From an uncultured Granulosicoccaceae bacterium (GTDB taxonomy: Bacteria > Pseudomonadota > Gammaproteobacteria > Granulosicoccales > Granulosicoccaceae): a DNA stretch of 64,000 nucleotides. The notes under the pieces were generated by a model, which made no database searches, had not been told where the DNA came from, and was given only the letters and a program-made list of their open reading frames with translations. The translations under genes were made by a program, and so were the position numbers. Positions 1 to 8,872 of the stretch are shown here, piece after piece. Position 1 is the first letter of the stretch, and the number at the start of each line of letters is the position of its first letter. The stretch is from assembly GCA_938028465.1 (NCBI GenBank), contig CALJAA010000028.1:78828-142827 (forward strand), written 5' to 3'.

Positions 1-1
1 C

Positions 2-826
2 CGCTTTGAACTGTTACCCTTAATTGAAGCCATACAAGCTAGCGAACCTAAGCCATTGCTTGTTACATCAATTCGAGACGTATTGCAAAGGCGCAGTAAA
101 GCCGGTAGAGATGAAGAAACGGCTGATACCGTCAATTCATATTTTGATAAAGTATTGGTTCATGGTGATCCGAATTTCACACCGCTTGAAGAAACGTTTC
201 CATTAGCGGATGCCATTGCTGATAAAATTGCATATACCGGGCTCGTGTGCGGGCCGGTGCCTAAGCTTTCTAGCGAATCGTATTCTGTTGTCGTGTCAGC
301 AGGTGGTGGGGCGGTTGGGTCAGATTTATTAAACGCATCGATAGAAGCAGCTGCGCTGCTACCACAAATTGAATCATGGTGTGTTATTGCGGGGCCATAC
401 TTGCCGCGACATGAGTATGAAGCGCTAGCGAATCACGCTCCAGCTAATGTCACCGTTGAACGATTCAGAGCCGATTTTACTAGTTTGCTTGCTACAACCG
501 AGTTGTCAATATCTCAAGCTGGGTACAACACGGTTAGTGATGTGCTGCAGGCGCAGTGCCGTGCACTGTTGGTGCCCTTTAGTTCGCATGGTGAAACTGA
601 ACAGGCAGATAGGGCGGTAAGGTTGCAGCAACTTGGGCTAGCCACGGTGGTGCCCGATGACCTACTAATGGATAAACGGTCGTCTGGCCAAAAACTAGCG
701 TCGATCATTAGTACAAGCATGGCTACAGAATCAGCAAAACAATCAATCACTATTGATTGCGACGGTGCAAATGGCACAGCAAGCGTTTTACAAAGCCTAA
801 TCAGGCCGAAAGGGATGAATACTTAG
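2..826 (+). CDS. Predicted glycosyltransferase, C-terminal part (5' end outside window)
   Basis: The reading frame is open from base 2 and the gene must start left of the window. The visible 274 residues resemble the predicted glycosyltransferases of the COG4671 type (GT28/MurG-like fold). Marks are the conserved FELLPLIEA and VTSIRDVLQRR stretches, YFDKVLVHGDP, a Gly-rich VSAGGGAVG loop typical of a nucleotide-sugar-binding half, and SQAGYNTVSDVL followed by VPFSSHGETEQ, the acceptor/donor signature region of this fold. An internal TTG at 56 is not a credible start because family conservation continues upstream of it. It is followed after 28 bases by a polysaccharide deacetylase and then an acetyltransferase, so a role in a surface or storage glycan is likely. 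Donor and acceptor cannot be told from sequence. Confidence 0.75.
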   Translation, partial: RFELLPLIEAIQASEPKPLLVTSIRDVLQRRSKAGRDEETADTVNSYFDKVLVHGDPNFTPLEETFPLADAIADKIAYTGLVCGPVPKLSSESYSVVVSAGGGAVGSDLLNASIEAAALLPQIESWCVIAGPYLPRHEYEALANHAPANVTVERFRADFTSLLATTELSISQAGYNTVSDVLQAQCRALLVPFSSHGETEQADRAVRLQQLGLATVVPDDLLMDKRSSGQKLASIISTSMATESAKQSITIDCDGANGTASVLQSLIRPKGMNT

Positions 827-854
827 TTCATCAACTGATGAGATAATAGAATGG

Positions 855-1640
855 ATGGGTACGCGTATCACTGCTGACGAAAATAATTGGGCGCAACTGG
901 AGTCTGAGCTGGATGTCTGGGCTGCAAGCGGGCGTGTAGCCAATTTTTGGTGGCGAGATGATGATGCAGCCGCGCCTGGGCCAAAGCTTGACCAGCTGAT
1001 TGATATCACCCAATCGACGGGGCTTCTACTGGCTGTAATCCCTAGTCGATTAGAACCTACTTTGAAATCCACTCTTGCGCAAACCCCTCATGTTCAAGTG
1101 GCGCAACATGGGTATGCACACATCAATCATGCGCCTAGAGGGCAAGGCTTAGGTGCTTGGGAGCTTGGGCTGCATCGTGGCATCGATAAGGTCATGGCAG
1201 ATCTTGACGCAGGACGCAGGCGCTTGGAGGATCAATTCGAGTCACAGTTTTTGCCCGTTGTCGTCCCACCGTGGAATCGTATTGCGCCCGAACTGCTCCA
1301 GCCGATTGCATCTCGAGGTTACCGAGGTGTATCTGCGTTTGGGCCTCGCTTAGCCGCTCAGCCTGAGCCGGGCTTGAGGGTTATCAATGCGCATTGTGAC
1401 CCAATAAGGTGGAAGTCAGAAACTCGTTTCAGAGGTGTCGATAAAGTTATCGCACAACTCGTGGAGCATTTACAGGCACGACGTAATGGTACAGTTGATT
1501 CGGAAGAAGCCACTGGTTTTTTAACCCACCATATTGATCTTGATGCGGCTGGCTGGGAATTTAGCGCTCGTTTGGCTGAGTTGATTGACCATCACGCTGC
1601 AGCGCAATGGTGTGCGCCTAAAGAATTATTTTTGTCATGA
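855..1640 (+). CDS. Polysaccharide deacetylase family protein
   Basis: A 261-residue protein of the NodB-like carbohydrate esterase 4 superfamily, in a divergent form. The visible signature is FWWRDDDA near residues 31-38 (metal/catalytic aspartates), QHGYAHINH near 84-92 (the HxxxH metal ligands), PPWNRI near 137-142, and THHIDLD near 225-231 with the late catalytic histidine. No signal peptide or membrane segment is seen, so it is probably cytoplasmic, unlike secreted chitin deacetylases. The start is the ATG at 855; an ATG at 851 is in another frame. It lies between a glycosyltransferase and a GNAT acetyltransferase on the same strand, which suggests N-acetyl removal and possible re-acylation of a sugar. 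The substrate is unknown. Confidence 0.8.
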   Translation: MGTRITADENNWAQLESELDVWAASGRVANFWWRDDDAAAPGPKLDQLIDITQSTGLLLAVIPSRLEPTLKSTLAQTPHVQVAQHGYAHINHAPRGQGLGAWELGLHRGIDKVMADLDAGRRRLEDQFESQFLPVVVPPWNRIAPELLQPIASRGYRGVSAFGPRLAAQPEPGLRVINAHCDPIRWKSETRFRGVDKVIAQLVEHLQARRNGTVDSEEATGFLTHHIDLDAAGWEFSARLAELIDHHAAAQWCAPKELFLS

Positions 1641-1662
1641 GTCAACTAACTGAGTAAAGGGT

Positions 1663-2538
1663 TTGAGTAAAGGATTTGTCAGAAACGCAGAATATAGCGA
1701 TGCAGAGGCTATCTGTTCGCTCCTGCATAACAAAATGAACAGCCGTATTCCGGTTGAGTATTGGCGTAGGCTTTTTGACTATCAATGGCTTGAAGCCAAA
1801 CCCGACTTTGGCCGTGTTGTTGAAGCGGATGGGCAAGTACTGGGCTATTGTGGAATGGTTTACGCCGATCGTATGGTCGGTGAGGGTAATCAACTGCGTC
1901 AGGAGCGCATTGTTAGTATGAGCTCTTGGTACCTAGATAAATCGTTGCGTGGACAAGGGCTTGGCCGAGATATGCTGATATCGTGTATCGCTGATCCAAC
2001 GCTCACCTATGCCACGCTAACGAACTCGAAAAAACCCTTGGGTATTGTGGAGTCGCTCGGTTTTAAAGTGCTGGAAGATCATCGCTATATCTGGCGTAAG
2101 ACCAACCAATCACACGATGGAGTGTTTATCACTACCGACAAACAAGCCATTTGTCATCGTATTAATACGCACCAGCAGACGCTCATGAATGATATGCAGC
2201 CGTATTCACTCACACCACTGCTGGTGGAGCTTGATGGTGCGCAATCGTTAGTGTTTTTTTCGATTAAGCGAAAAGCGGCCGATGTGTTGTGGTATGACTT
2301 AATGTACGCCAGCAATCAAGCACTCTTCGTTAGCTGTGCATCCGCCCTGGCTGATCAGCTGCTGCCTGATTCACCCGCCGTGCTAGCCGCGGATGGCCGG
2401 TTCGTTAAACAAGCGCCGACAGGTGTAACAACAGAGCGCTTACCCGTAGCGCGTTATTATGTCAGTCAGCGCGTTGTGCCGCACGAAATAGATCACTTGT
2501 ACAGTGAATTACAATTACTCGATCTGAAGTTGGATTAA
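1663..2538 (+). CDS. GNAT family N-acetyltransferase
   Basis: A 291-residue protein. The N-terminal ~145 residues carry a GNAT fold: VRNAEYSDAEAICSLL at the start, and the acetyl-CoA-binding motif A, SSWYLDKSLRGQGLGRDML, near residues 87-105 (R/QxxGxG/A pattern). The C-terminal half (about 150-291) is not recognised. The only usable start is TTG at 1663, because an in-frame stop lies at 1651-1653 and the GNAT fold begins almost at once. A 13-base near-perfect tandem duplication (1651-1663 and 1664-1676) spans this start. It is the third gene of a glycan-type cassette with the glycosyltransferase and deacetylase; an acyl transfer to an amino sugar is an inference from context. Confidence 0.75.
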   Translation: MSKGFVRNAEYSDAEAICSLLHNKMNSRIPVEYWRRLFDYQWLEAKPDFGRVVEADGQVLGYCGMVYADRMVGEGNQLRQERIVSMSSWYLDKSLRGQGLGRDMLISCIADPTLTYATLTNSKKPLGIVESLGFKVLEDHRYIWRKTNQSHDGVFITTDKQAICHRINTHQQTLMNDMQPYSLTPLLVELDGAQSLVFFSIKRKAADVLWYDLMYASNQALFVSCASALADQLLPDSPAVLAADGRFVKQAPTGVTTERLPVARYYVSQRVVPHEIDHLYSELQLLDLKLD

Positions 2539-2545
2539 GCAACAA

Positions 2546-4834
2546 ATGAAAAACTACAGTGGATACAAAACTATGAAAGGTATTCGAACCGCAGCAATGC
2601 TGATTGGCATAGTCATGTTGTTGAGTGCCAATATCAATGTCCACGCACAAGAGCTTTCCTTGTCCTCAAACACGGCGGAGTCAGCAGTTGAATTGTCCGA
2701 TATTGACAATCCGGAAGCAGTAAGAGCACTGGTGTCTCGATTGTCTGACAGCGAGGTTAGAGACCTGTTGTTGCAACAGCTGGATGTGGTTGCTGAAAAA
2801 CAGAATACCGAAGCTGAACCTGATCAAATCAGTTTGTTTAGTCTCATCACCACGTATATCCCGATTTCAGTTGGGGCATCGATCGAAAATTTCCCTAATA
2901 TGATTTCCGATCAGACGAAGGTGTTTCGTTTGTTTATCAAAAGTCTTGAGCCGGATGGCTGGTTGAAATGGTTAGGTATGTTTCTCACGGCAATTGCGGC
3001 CGGTGCTCTGGTTGAATATCTGGTCAGGCAACTCACACATCGGTGGCGATTAACCGTAGATGATTTCTCCTCAAATCATTCGCTGTTAGAAACATTAAGA
3101 ATTCTCTTTAGGCGGTTGATTCTTGATTTGTCAGGTTTGATTGCATTTATTGTTGTGTCGCAGTTTGTGTTAAAGCAATTGGTTGATCCCAGCTCGCACT
3201 ACATTACTCATCACATGCTATGGAATATCATACTTATCCCAAGATTATTTTCTGTGATATTGAAATTTGCATTTGCACCGCAACGCGCGGATTTACGGCT
3301 GATTCACACCAGTGATGCTTCGGCAAAGTTCTTACATAGGCATCTAGTTGGTGTTGCATTGTTTGTGGGCGTTTTCTTATCCGTGTTAGACCTCCAAAGA
3401 GTACCCGGTGCGGAAAATATCCAATCCAGAATTGGTTTTGTCGTGAACTTGGCGATTCACCTTTACTTTGCTTTTATCGCCTGGCATTCACGTTACGCTT
3501 TAATCGATATTATCAACGGTAAGAACGATGATGCCACGCCAATGGAAAAAACCGTAGCAAAGCTATACCCATATTATGCTCTGCTGGTTATTGTAAGCAG
3601 TTGGATATTGGTTCAGTTGCTGGTAGCGCAGCATAAGTTTGAACTGGTCCAAAAGGGTGTTCAGTATTCCACGATGTTTATTTTATTACTTGCGCCCATC
3701 ATGGATACCGTCGTCCGAGGGCTGGTGAAGCATTTGACTCCAGAAATAAGCGGCGAGGGTGTCATGGCTGAACAGGCCTACGAATCCACCAAACGTAGCT
3801 ATATACGCATTGGCAGGCTACTCGTTGTACTGATTGTTTTGGCGTGGCTCACTTGGATCTGGGAAGTCGATCTTGCGAATATGAACACGGCTGATATCGG
3901 TGCGATAAAGACTCAACGGTTTATTGGTTTTATCGGGATTATCGCCGTGGGTTACTTATGTTGGGAAATAGTGACACTTTGGCTAAATCGAAAACTAGCG
4001 GCAGAAAACACCTCGCCAGATGGTGCGGTTGAGTCAGCGGTTCCCGGTGGCGACGGCGGTGGCCCGGGAGGTTCACGGTTATCCACTGTGTTGCCATTAA
4101 TAACCTGGTTTGTGCAAGCTGGCATTATCATCATGACCGTGCTCATGGCACTGAGTGATCTCGGCATCGATACCACGCCACTGTTGGCCGGTGCTGGTAT
4201 CGTAGGTCTTGCGATTGGCTTTGGCGCGCAAAAGTTAGTTGGCGATATCGTATCGGGTTTGTTTTTTCTGATAGATGACGCGTTCAGACAGGGCGAATAC
4301 GTGAATGTGGAAGGGACCATGGGCACGGTGGAGAAAATTTCCCTGCGTGCCATGCAATTGCGTCACCATCGTGGGCCGATTCATACCATCCCCTATGGGG
4401 AAATCCCAAAGATCACCAACTACTCAAGGGATTGGACGATCATGAAGTTGCAATTCACGGTGCCATTTGAGACCGATTTAATTAAGGTCAAAAAGATCTT
4501 TAAAAAGATAGGTCAGGATTTACTCGAACATCCCGAGTTTGGCGATGATTTTTTCAGCCCGTTTAAATCTCAAGGTGTTGTGCAGGTGGATGATGTGGGT
4601 ATCGTGTTGCGCGGTAAGTTCATGGTTAAGCCTGGAAAGCAATTCATGATTCGTAAAGAAATATTTGCGCGAGTGCAGAAAGATTTCGATGCAAACGGTA
4701 TACAGTTCGCTCGAAAAGAGGTGCGTGTTAAATTGGATGGTGGAAACCAGAATGGTGCAGAGCTGTCCGAGGCTGATAAAACCACAATCGGTGCGGCTGC
4801 ATCTGAAGCAAGTGAAGAAAAGCCGATTACCTAA
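2546..4834 (+). CDS. Large MscS-family mechanosensitive ion channel (YbiO-like size)
   Basis: A 762-residue inner-membrane channel that would open on membrane tension during hypo-osmotic shock. The N-terminus is a signal peptide (hydrophobic core AAMLIGIVMLL, then NINVHAQ), followed by a periplasmic helical stretch and several membrane segments from about residue 130 to 490. A Gly-rich linker (GGDGGGPGG, about 503-511) precedes the MscS core. The core has the pore helix with Gly/Ala packing (PLLAGAGIVGLAIGFGAQ near 545-562), the beta domain (GEYVNVEGTMGTVEKISLR) and the C-terminal alpha/beta domain. An ATG at 2573 would give a tighter signal peptide and is an equally good start; neither has a strong ribosome site. 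The length matches E. coli YbiO (741 residues) better than MscS (286). The next gene, 45 bases on, is a cyclic-nucleotide-domain ABC-like protein. Confidence 0.85.
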   Translation: MKNYSGYKTMKGIRTAAMLIGIVMLLSANINVHAQELSLSSNTAESAVELSDIDNPEAVRALVSRLSDSEVRDLLLQQLDVVAEKQNTEAEPDQISLFSLITTYIPISVGASIENFPNMISDQTKVFRLFIKSLEPDGWLKWLGMFLTAIAAGALVEYLVRQLTHRWRLTVDDFSSNHSLLETLRILFRRLILDLSGLIAFIVVSQFVLKQLVDPSSHYITHHMLWNIILIPRLFSVILKFAFAPQRADLRLIHTSDASAKFLHRHLVGVALFVGVFLSVLDLQRVPGAENIQSRIGFVVNLAIHLYFAFIAWHSRYALIDIINGKNDDATPMEKTVAKLYPYYALLVIVSSWILVQLLVAQHKFELVQKGVQYSTMFILLLAPIMDTVVRGLVKHLTPEISGEGVMAEQAYESTKRSYIRIGRLLVVLIVLAWLTWIWEVDLANMNTADIGAIKTQRFIGFIGIIAVGYLCWEIVTLWLNRKLAAENTSPDGAVESAVPGGDGGGPGGSRLSTVLPLITWFVQAGIIIMTVLMALSDLGIDTTPLLAGAGIVGLAIGFGAQKLVGDIVSGLFFLIDDAFRQGEYVNVEGTMGTVEKISLRAMQLRHHRGPIHTIPYGEIPKITNYSRDWTIMKLQFTVPFETDLIKVKKIFKKIGQDLLEHPEFGDDFFSPFKSQGVVQVDDVGIVLRGKFMVKPGKQFMIRKEIFARVQKDFDANGIQFARKEVRVKLDGGNQNGAELSEADKTTIGAAASEASEEKPIT

Positions 4835-4879
4835 TGTCAATTTTTTAAGTCACGTATTAAACCTCAAAGAGAGTAGGTA

Positions 4880-7800
4880 ATGGAAAAGAGCATTTTTGGA
4901 TTCATTTGGAAATACTCAAAAAAGAATCAGCTCACTTTGCTGTTTGTTACGCTACTGACCTTTCCGATTCTGTACGTAACGCTTGAACTGCCTAAACGCA
5001 TCATCAATGATGCGATAGGTGGCTCAAATGAGGGCGTTGTCATTCTTGGGGTTGCACTGACTCAGATTCAGTTTTTATTGGTTTTATGCGCTGCATTTTT
5101 GTTGGCTGTTCTGGTAAACGGGCTACTAAAGATGCGGCTGAACACCATGAAAGGGGTGCTCGCAGAACGCTTACTTCGCCGATTTCGCTATCAACTCTTA
5201 ACGCGTGTCTTACGATTTCCACAGCCTTATTTTCGAAACACTAGCCAAGGTGAATTGGTTTCTATGGTTACATCGGAAGCTGAGCCTTTAGGCGGAATGA
5301 TGGGCGATATGTTATCCCAGCCGATCCTTCAGGCAGGCCAGATGTTAACCATATTGGTTTTTCTTTTTGCACAGAGCGTCTGGTTTGGATTAGCAGCGAT
5401 TGCACTTATACCATTGCAAGCTTGGATCATCCCGATATTGCAGCGTCAAATCAATTTGCTGAACAAGGGCCGAATTCAGGAGGTACGTAAACTCGCCTCT
5501 GATATCGGTGAGACAGCGGCAGCGGTAGGAGATATTCGAACTAACGGTGGGTCGCGATACCGCATGTCGTTATTCTCTGATCGCTTGGGTAAGTTATACG
5601 ACATTCGATTTGAAATTTATCAGAAGAAGTTCTTTATGAAATTTCTGAATAATTTCATCAATCAATTGACACCCTTCTTTTTTTATTCTGTTGGTGGTTA
5701 TCTTGCGATCAAAGGGCATATTACGGTTGGTGCTCTGGTAGCGGCGTTAGCAGCATTTAAAGATATGTCTTCGCCATGGAAGGAACTATTATCTTTTTAC
5801 AATGCTACGCAGGACGTTGCTGTGAGATGGGAGACGGTCACTGAACGTTTCGCATCGAGCCCGCTAGTAGATGACAGCCTGTATGAAGGTACGCCAGAAG
5901 GTGCTCCCGATCTAAAAGGGGACATCGACATTCGTAACGTGACGATTCGAGATGAAGAAGGTAAAACAGTTTTAGAGGATATTAATCTGTTGATACCGCA
6001 AGGTGCTCGTGTTGCGGTTAAAACCGAGAATGAAACGTCAGCCTTAGCGTTTGCCAACTTGCTTGTGCGTGAACTGATTCCGCAACACGGAACCGTTACT
6101 ATAGCGGGGCAGGATCTAAACACCATACATCAAGTGACGCTGGCTAACAGCATTGGCTATGCGCATTCTAACCCTCAAATTTTAGAGGGCACGCTAGGCG
6201 AAAATCTTCTATTGCCTTTTAAAAACAAGCCCATTGGGGAAATCGATCGAGATGATCAGGGCTACAACGAATTTCAAGAAAAAGCTGAACAATCTGGAAA
6301 TAGCATCGATCCCTTTGATTCTAATTGGGTTGATCCTACTGTTGCTGGTTTAACTTCCTCAGATGAAATAAGGGAGTGGTGGTTCAAGTTGGTGCAGGCT
6401 ATGGGCATCGATGATTTTATGGTACGCCGCGCTTTGCGCTCTCTTATCGTCGTATCAGAACATCAAGCATTGGCTGATGCTATCGTTAAATTAAGACCTG
6501 AGATCGCCGAGCGATTAGCTGAAGCCGGGTTAGATGATGTTATACATGGTTTTCATCCTGATAAATTTAATGTTGTATCACCGTTAGGTAGTAACCTTCT
6601 CTACGCTTTGCCCACTCGTGCAATAACGCAATTGTCCTTATCGCAAGACGACAATTTTATTCGTATTATTCATGAGCAAGGTATTGGTGACGAACTGATG
6701 GAAATGTCGGTCACATTGATAGAAAATCTAACTGCGACGTTTGGTACTGATGGTACAGATCATCCACTGTTTCGTCGGTTGAATCTTGATGAGGGGTTGT
6801 ACTATCGCTTGGGTGCGATCATAAAAAAGCGGCGTGAGATAGGTGATTCGGGGCTCCCAGCTGAGGATTATGGCCTAATGCTCACCGTGCCCTTTGCTTT
6901 TTCAGCCGAACAAATGGGCCCAGCGTTTAGTGATGAGTTTAAGGAGCGTGTGCTGGAGATCCGTAAAACAAGCGCGGAACAAATGGTTCAAGAATTAGAT
7001 GGGTTGTTCGAAACTATTGACCCACAAAAGTACATTCCAGTAATGACGTTGCTTGGCAATGCAATTTTTGGGCGGGTGTCGAGGGTGGCTGGTTCACGCG
7101 AAGCCAAGATCGAAGACATCGTTGTTGAAGTCTTGAGTAAGCATAACTTGCGTCGACTGGCTGCGGAGTCTATTCATGATCTTGTCACTTCAAGTGGTGG
7201 TAGTAACTTACCTGCCGTCTTTAAAGAACGTATTGCCTTTAGCCGAGCAGGAATTAAGAAGCCGGATATTCTAATCCTGGCAAACTCACTTGCCAGTCAT
7301 GATAGTGATGAGCGCGCAAAAATGCGAGAGCGCGTTACTAAGTTGATGCCCGACACAACCATCATTTTCATTGAGAAACAGATTCGAAACCCAGAAAGAT
7401 ACGACATGTATGTTGAGATAGTTGATGGGCGAATCGATGGTGGCGTTAAGCAAGAAGTACGGCAAGACTCAGATGCGCGCCAGGATCTCGATCGAAAAAT
7501 CTCGGCACTTGCAAAGACAGAATTATTTGGCGAGCTGGATCGTAAACAACAACGCCTACTTGCTTTTGGTGCGCAGTGGTATAAAGCTGAAGCCAATCAA
7601 AAAATCTTTGTAGTGGGGGAGGAGGCAGATGCCGCATTTTTGTGCATCAAAGGTTCTGCGGGTTTGTATTGGACACCTGATGAGGAGAATGGTGAAGCCC
7701 GTATGGTATCGGAAGTTACGCCTGGGCGATTAATAGGCGACTTATCCATTTTTCTAAAAGAACAACGTGCACTCGACCTTATCGCCTTGGAGCAAAGTGT

Positions 7801-7978
7801 GTTTCTACGTATTGATGCAGGCGACTTGATGGATGTTATTGAACACGATGCGAATCTGGCGACCAGTTTAATGCGATCAGTATCTCGAAACTTACTGGGG
7901 GCGGTAGACACCATCACCAAGCTACGATCGTTTTCCATTGAACGAGGGGTCGATTTCTCAGAGTTTGATAACAGTTAA
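4880..7978 (+). CDS. ABC-exporter-like protein with degenerate ATPase and C-terminal cNMP-binding domain
   Basis: A 1032-residue protein. Residues 1-320 are an ABC type 1 exporter membrane domain with about six hydrophobic segments. Residues ~347-450 begin like an ABC ATPase, but the Walker A position (375-389) reads GARVAVKTENETSAL and lacks GxxGxGK[ST]. A segment of about 300 residues (~455-765) with no recognised domain interrupts the ATPase fold. The fold resumes at ~766 with a degenerate signature (SSGGSNLP, 771-778) and a Walker B-like DILILANSLASHD (796-808) that lacks the Asp-Glu pair. Residues ~880-1000 are a Crp-type cyclic-nucleotide-binding beta-roll (IFVVGEEADAAFLCIKG, GRLIGDLSIFL). 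Catalysis is therefore doubtful; a regulated or sensor-like role is an inference. It follows the MscS gene by 45 bases with a GAGAGTAGG ribosome site. Its end is 4 bases from convergent bolA. Confidence 0.8.
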   Translation: MEKSIFGFIWKYSKKNQLTLLFVTLLTFPILYVTLELPKRIINDAIGGSNEGVVILGVALTQIQFLLVLCAAFLLAVLVNGLLKMRLNTMKGVLAERLLRRFRYQLLTRVLRFPQPYFRNTSQGELVSMVTSEAEPLGGMMGDMLSQPILQAGQMLTILVFLFAQSVWFGLAAIALIPLQAWIIPILQRQINLLNKGRIQEVRKLASDIGETAAAVGDIRTNGGSRYRMSLFSDRLGKLYDIRFEIYQKKFFMKFLNNFINQLTPFFFYSVGGYLAIKGHITVGALVAALAAFKDMSSPWKELLSFYNATQDVAVRWETVTERFASSPLVDDSLYEGTPEGAPDLKGDIDIRNVTIRDEEGKTVLEDINLLIPQGARVAVKTENETSALAFANLLVRELIPQHGTVTIAGQDLNTIHQVTLANSIGYAHSNPQILEGTLGENLLLPFKNKPIGEIDRDDQGYNEFQEKAEQSGNSIDPFDSNWVDPTVAGLTSSDEIREWWFKLVQAMGIDDFMVRRALRSLIVVSEHQALADAIVKLRPEIAERLAEAGLDDVIHGFHPDKFNVVSPLGSNLLYALPTRAITQLSLSQDDNFIRIIHEQGIGDELMEMSVTLIENLTATFGTDGTDHPLFRRLNLDEGLYYRLGAIIKKRREIGDSGLPAEDYGLMLTVPFAFSAEQMGPAFSDEFKERVLEIRKTSAEQMVQELDGLFETIDPQKYIPVMTLLGNAIFGRVSRVAGSREAKIEDIVVEVLSKHNLRRLAAESIHDLVTSSGGSNLPAVFKERIAFSRAGIKKPDILILANSLASHDSDERAKMRERVTKLMPDTTIIFIEKQIRNPERYDMYVEIVDGRIDGGVKQEVRQDSDARQDLDRKISALAKTELFGELDRKQQRLLAFGAQWYKAEANQKIFVVGEEADAAFLCIKGSAGLYWTPDEENGEARMVSEVTPGRLIGDLSIFLKEQRALDLIALEQSVFLRIDAGDLMDVIEHDANLATSLMRSVSRNLLGAVDTITKLRSFSIERGVDFSEFDNS

Positions 7979-7982
7979 ACCA

Positions 7983-8294
7983 TTATTTCGAGCCACCCCT
8001 GCATGGCGGTGATGTTGGTACTGAGCCACCACGTTGTTCCCATTCTTCAGGTGTATGGGTGTGCAGGCTTAAGGCGTGTATCGATCCAGCCAATTGATCA
8101 GCTAGTAACTTATTAATACTGCGATGACGCTGTATTAATGAAGCATCTTTAAACGCCTCACTCACGACTACAAGCTTGAAATGCGATTCAGAACCCGCGG
8201 GAACATTGTGATTGTCGCTCTCGTTGATGACATCAAGATAGATGGGTTGGAATTCATCAACGATTTTGTCGTTTATTAACTGGGCTGTGGTCAC
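7983..8294 (-). CDS. bolA: BolA family protein
   Basis: A 103-residue cytoplasmic protein of the BolA family, which works with monothiol glutaredoxins in iron-sulfur trafficking and, in E. coli, affects morphology. The conserved core is fully present: NVPAGSESHFKLVVVSEAF near residues 29-47 and LIQRHRSINKLL near 53-64, followed by HALSLHTHTPEEW. The start is GTG at 8292-8294. The C-terminus carries a short Gly/Pro/Ser extension beyond the fold. It is convergent with the ABC-cNMP gene with only four bases between, so the two 3' ends must overlap in RNA. The ibaG-type BolA gene that sits between mlaB and murA in E. coli is absent there, so this may be the only bolA copy in the region. Confidence 0.9.
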   Translation of the reverse strand: MTTAQLINDKIVDEFQPIYLDVINESDNHNVPAGSESHFKLVVVSEAFKDASLIQRHRSINKLLADQLAGSIHALSLHTHTPEEWEQRGGSVPTSPPCRGGSK

Positions 8295-8384
8295 TGGGGT
8301 TTCCGGTCGATTGCTATGAAACCTATAGTAGTGATGTAGAGTAGGGTTGTCATCTGTTTAGCACGGATCGTCATCCATTAAATG

Positions 8385-8525
8385 GCTGTCATACCCAGTG
8401 GGGCACTCACGTCCCGCGAAGGCTGGGATCCATGCACACGATTAGCTTCTCCGTATGCTAGATTCCCGCCTACGCGGGAATGACAAATCTACTCGGGACA
8501 TGAGTGCCCCACCAGGTATGACAGC
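8385..8525. repeat. Small element with 32-bp terminal inverted repeats (MITE-like)
   Basis: Bases 8385-8416 and 8494-8525 are inverted copies that match at 29 of 32 positions by eye; each outer end reads GCTGTCATACC and each inner end GTCCCG. The 141-bp unit has no reading frame and contains a perfect palindrome, ATTCCCGC-ctac-GCGGGAAT (8462-8481). The same palindrome with a different loop recurs at 12917-12936. It fills most of the gap between bolA and the ppiC operon. It could be a non-autonomous mobile element or a folded RNA repeat; no target-site duplication was confirmed. Confidence 0.65.
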
Positions 8526-8539
8526 TCAAAAAGTAGACG

Positions 8540-8577
8540 AAAAAAAAGACGATAAGGCTAAACCTCATCGCCTTTTT
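8540..8577 (-). terminator. Rho-independent terminator after ppiC
   Basis: On the minus strand, GGCGATGAGG-ttta-CCTTATCGTC forms a 10-bp stem including G-U pairs and is followed by a run of eight T. It lies just past the ppiC stop, so it should end the zinc-ribbon/96-aa/ppiC transcript. Confidence 0.75.
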
Positions 8578-8593
8578 AAGCAGTAGCGGCGAC

Positions 8594-8872
8594 TTAAGTA
8601 CGAGCTGTCACTTCAACAACGTGATAGCCAAATTGTGTTTTGATTGGGCCTTGTACTTCGCCCACTTCGCCGTCAAAGCAGGCTGTATCGAATTCAGGGA
8701 CCATCTGGCCGCGACCAAATGTTCCTAGCATGCCACCTTCTGCACCAGACGGGCAGCTAGAGTTGGCTTTGGCTAGATCAGCGAAGTCGGCTCCGCCTTT
8801 GATTTGATCAATTAGACCTTGGCACTTATCTTCGGTATCGACAAGGATGTGGCGGGCTGTGGCTTGACTCAT
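8594..8872 (-). CDS. ppiC: Parvulin-type peptidyl-prolyl cis-trans isomerase
   Basis: A 92-residue single-domain parvulin without signal peptide, the same size and layout as cytoplasmic E. coli PpiC (93 residues). Visible family motifs are [12 protein letters not shown] at the start, [14 protein letters not shown] in the middle, [17 protein letters not shown] with the conserved Gly-rich strand, and [14 protein letters not shown] at the end. The start is the ATG at 8870-8872, which overlaps the stop of the preceding gene as ATGA; a slightly longer frame starting at 8887 is less likely. It is the last gene of a coupled three-gene run downstream of nrdJb. Confidence 0.92.
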   Translation of the reverse strand: MSQATARHILVDTEDKCQGLIDQIKGGADFADLAKANSSCPSGAEGGMLGTFGRGQMVPEFDTACFDGEVGEVQGPIKTQFGYHVVEVTART

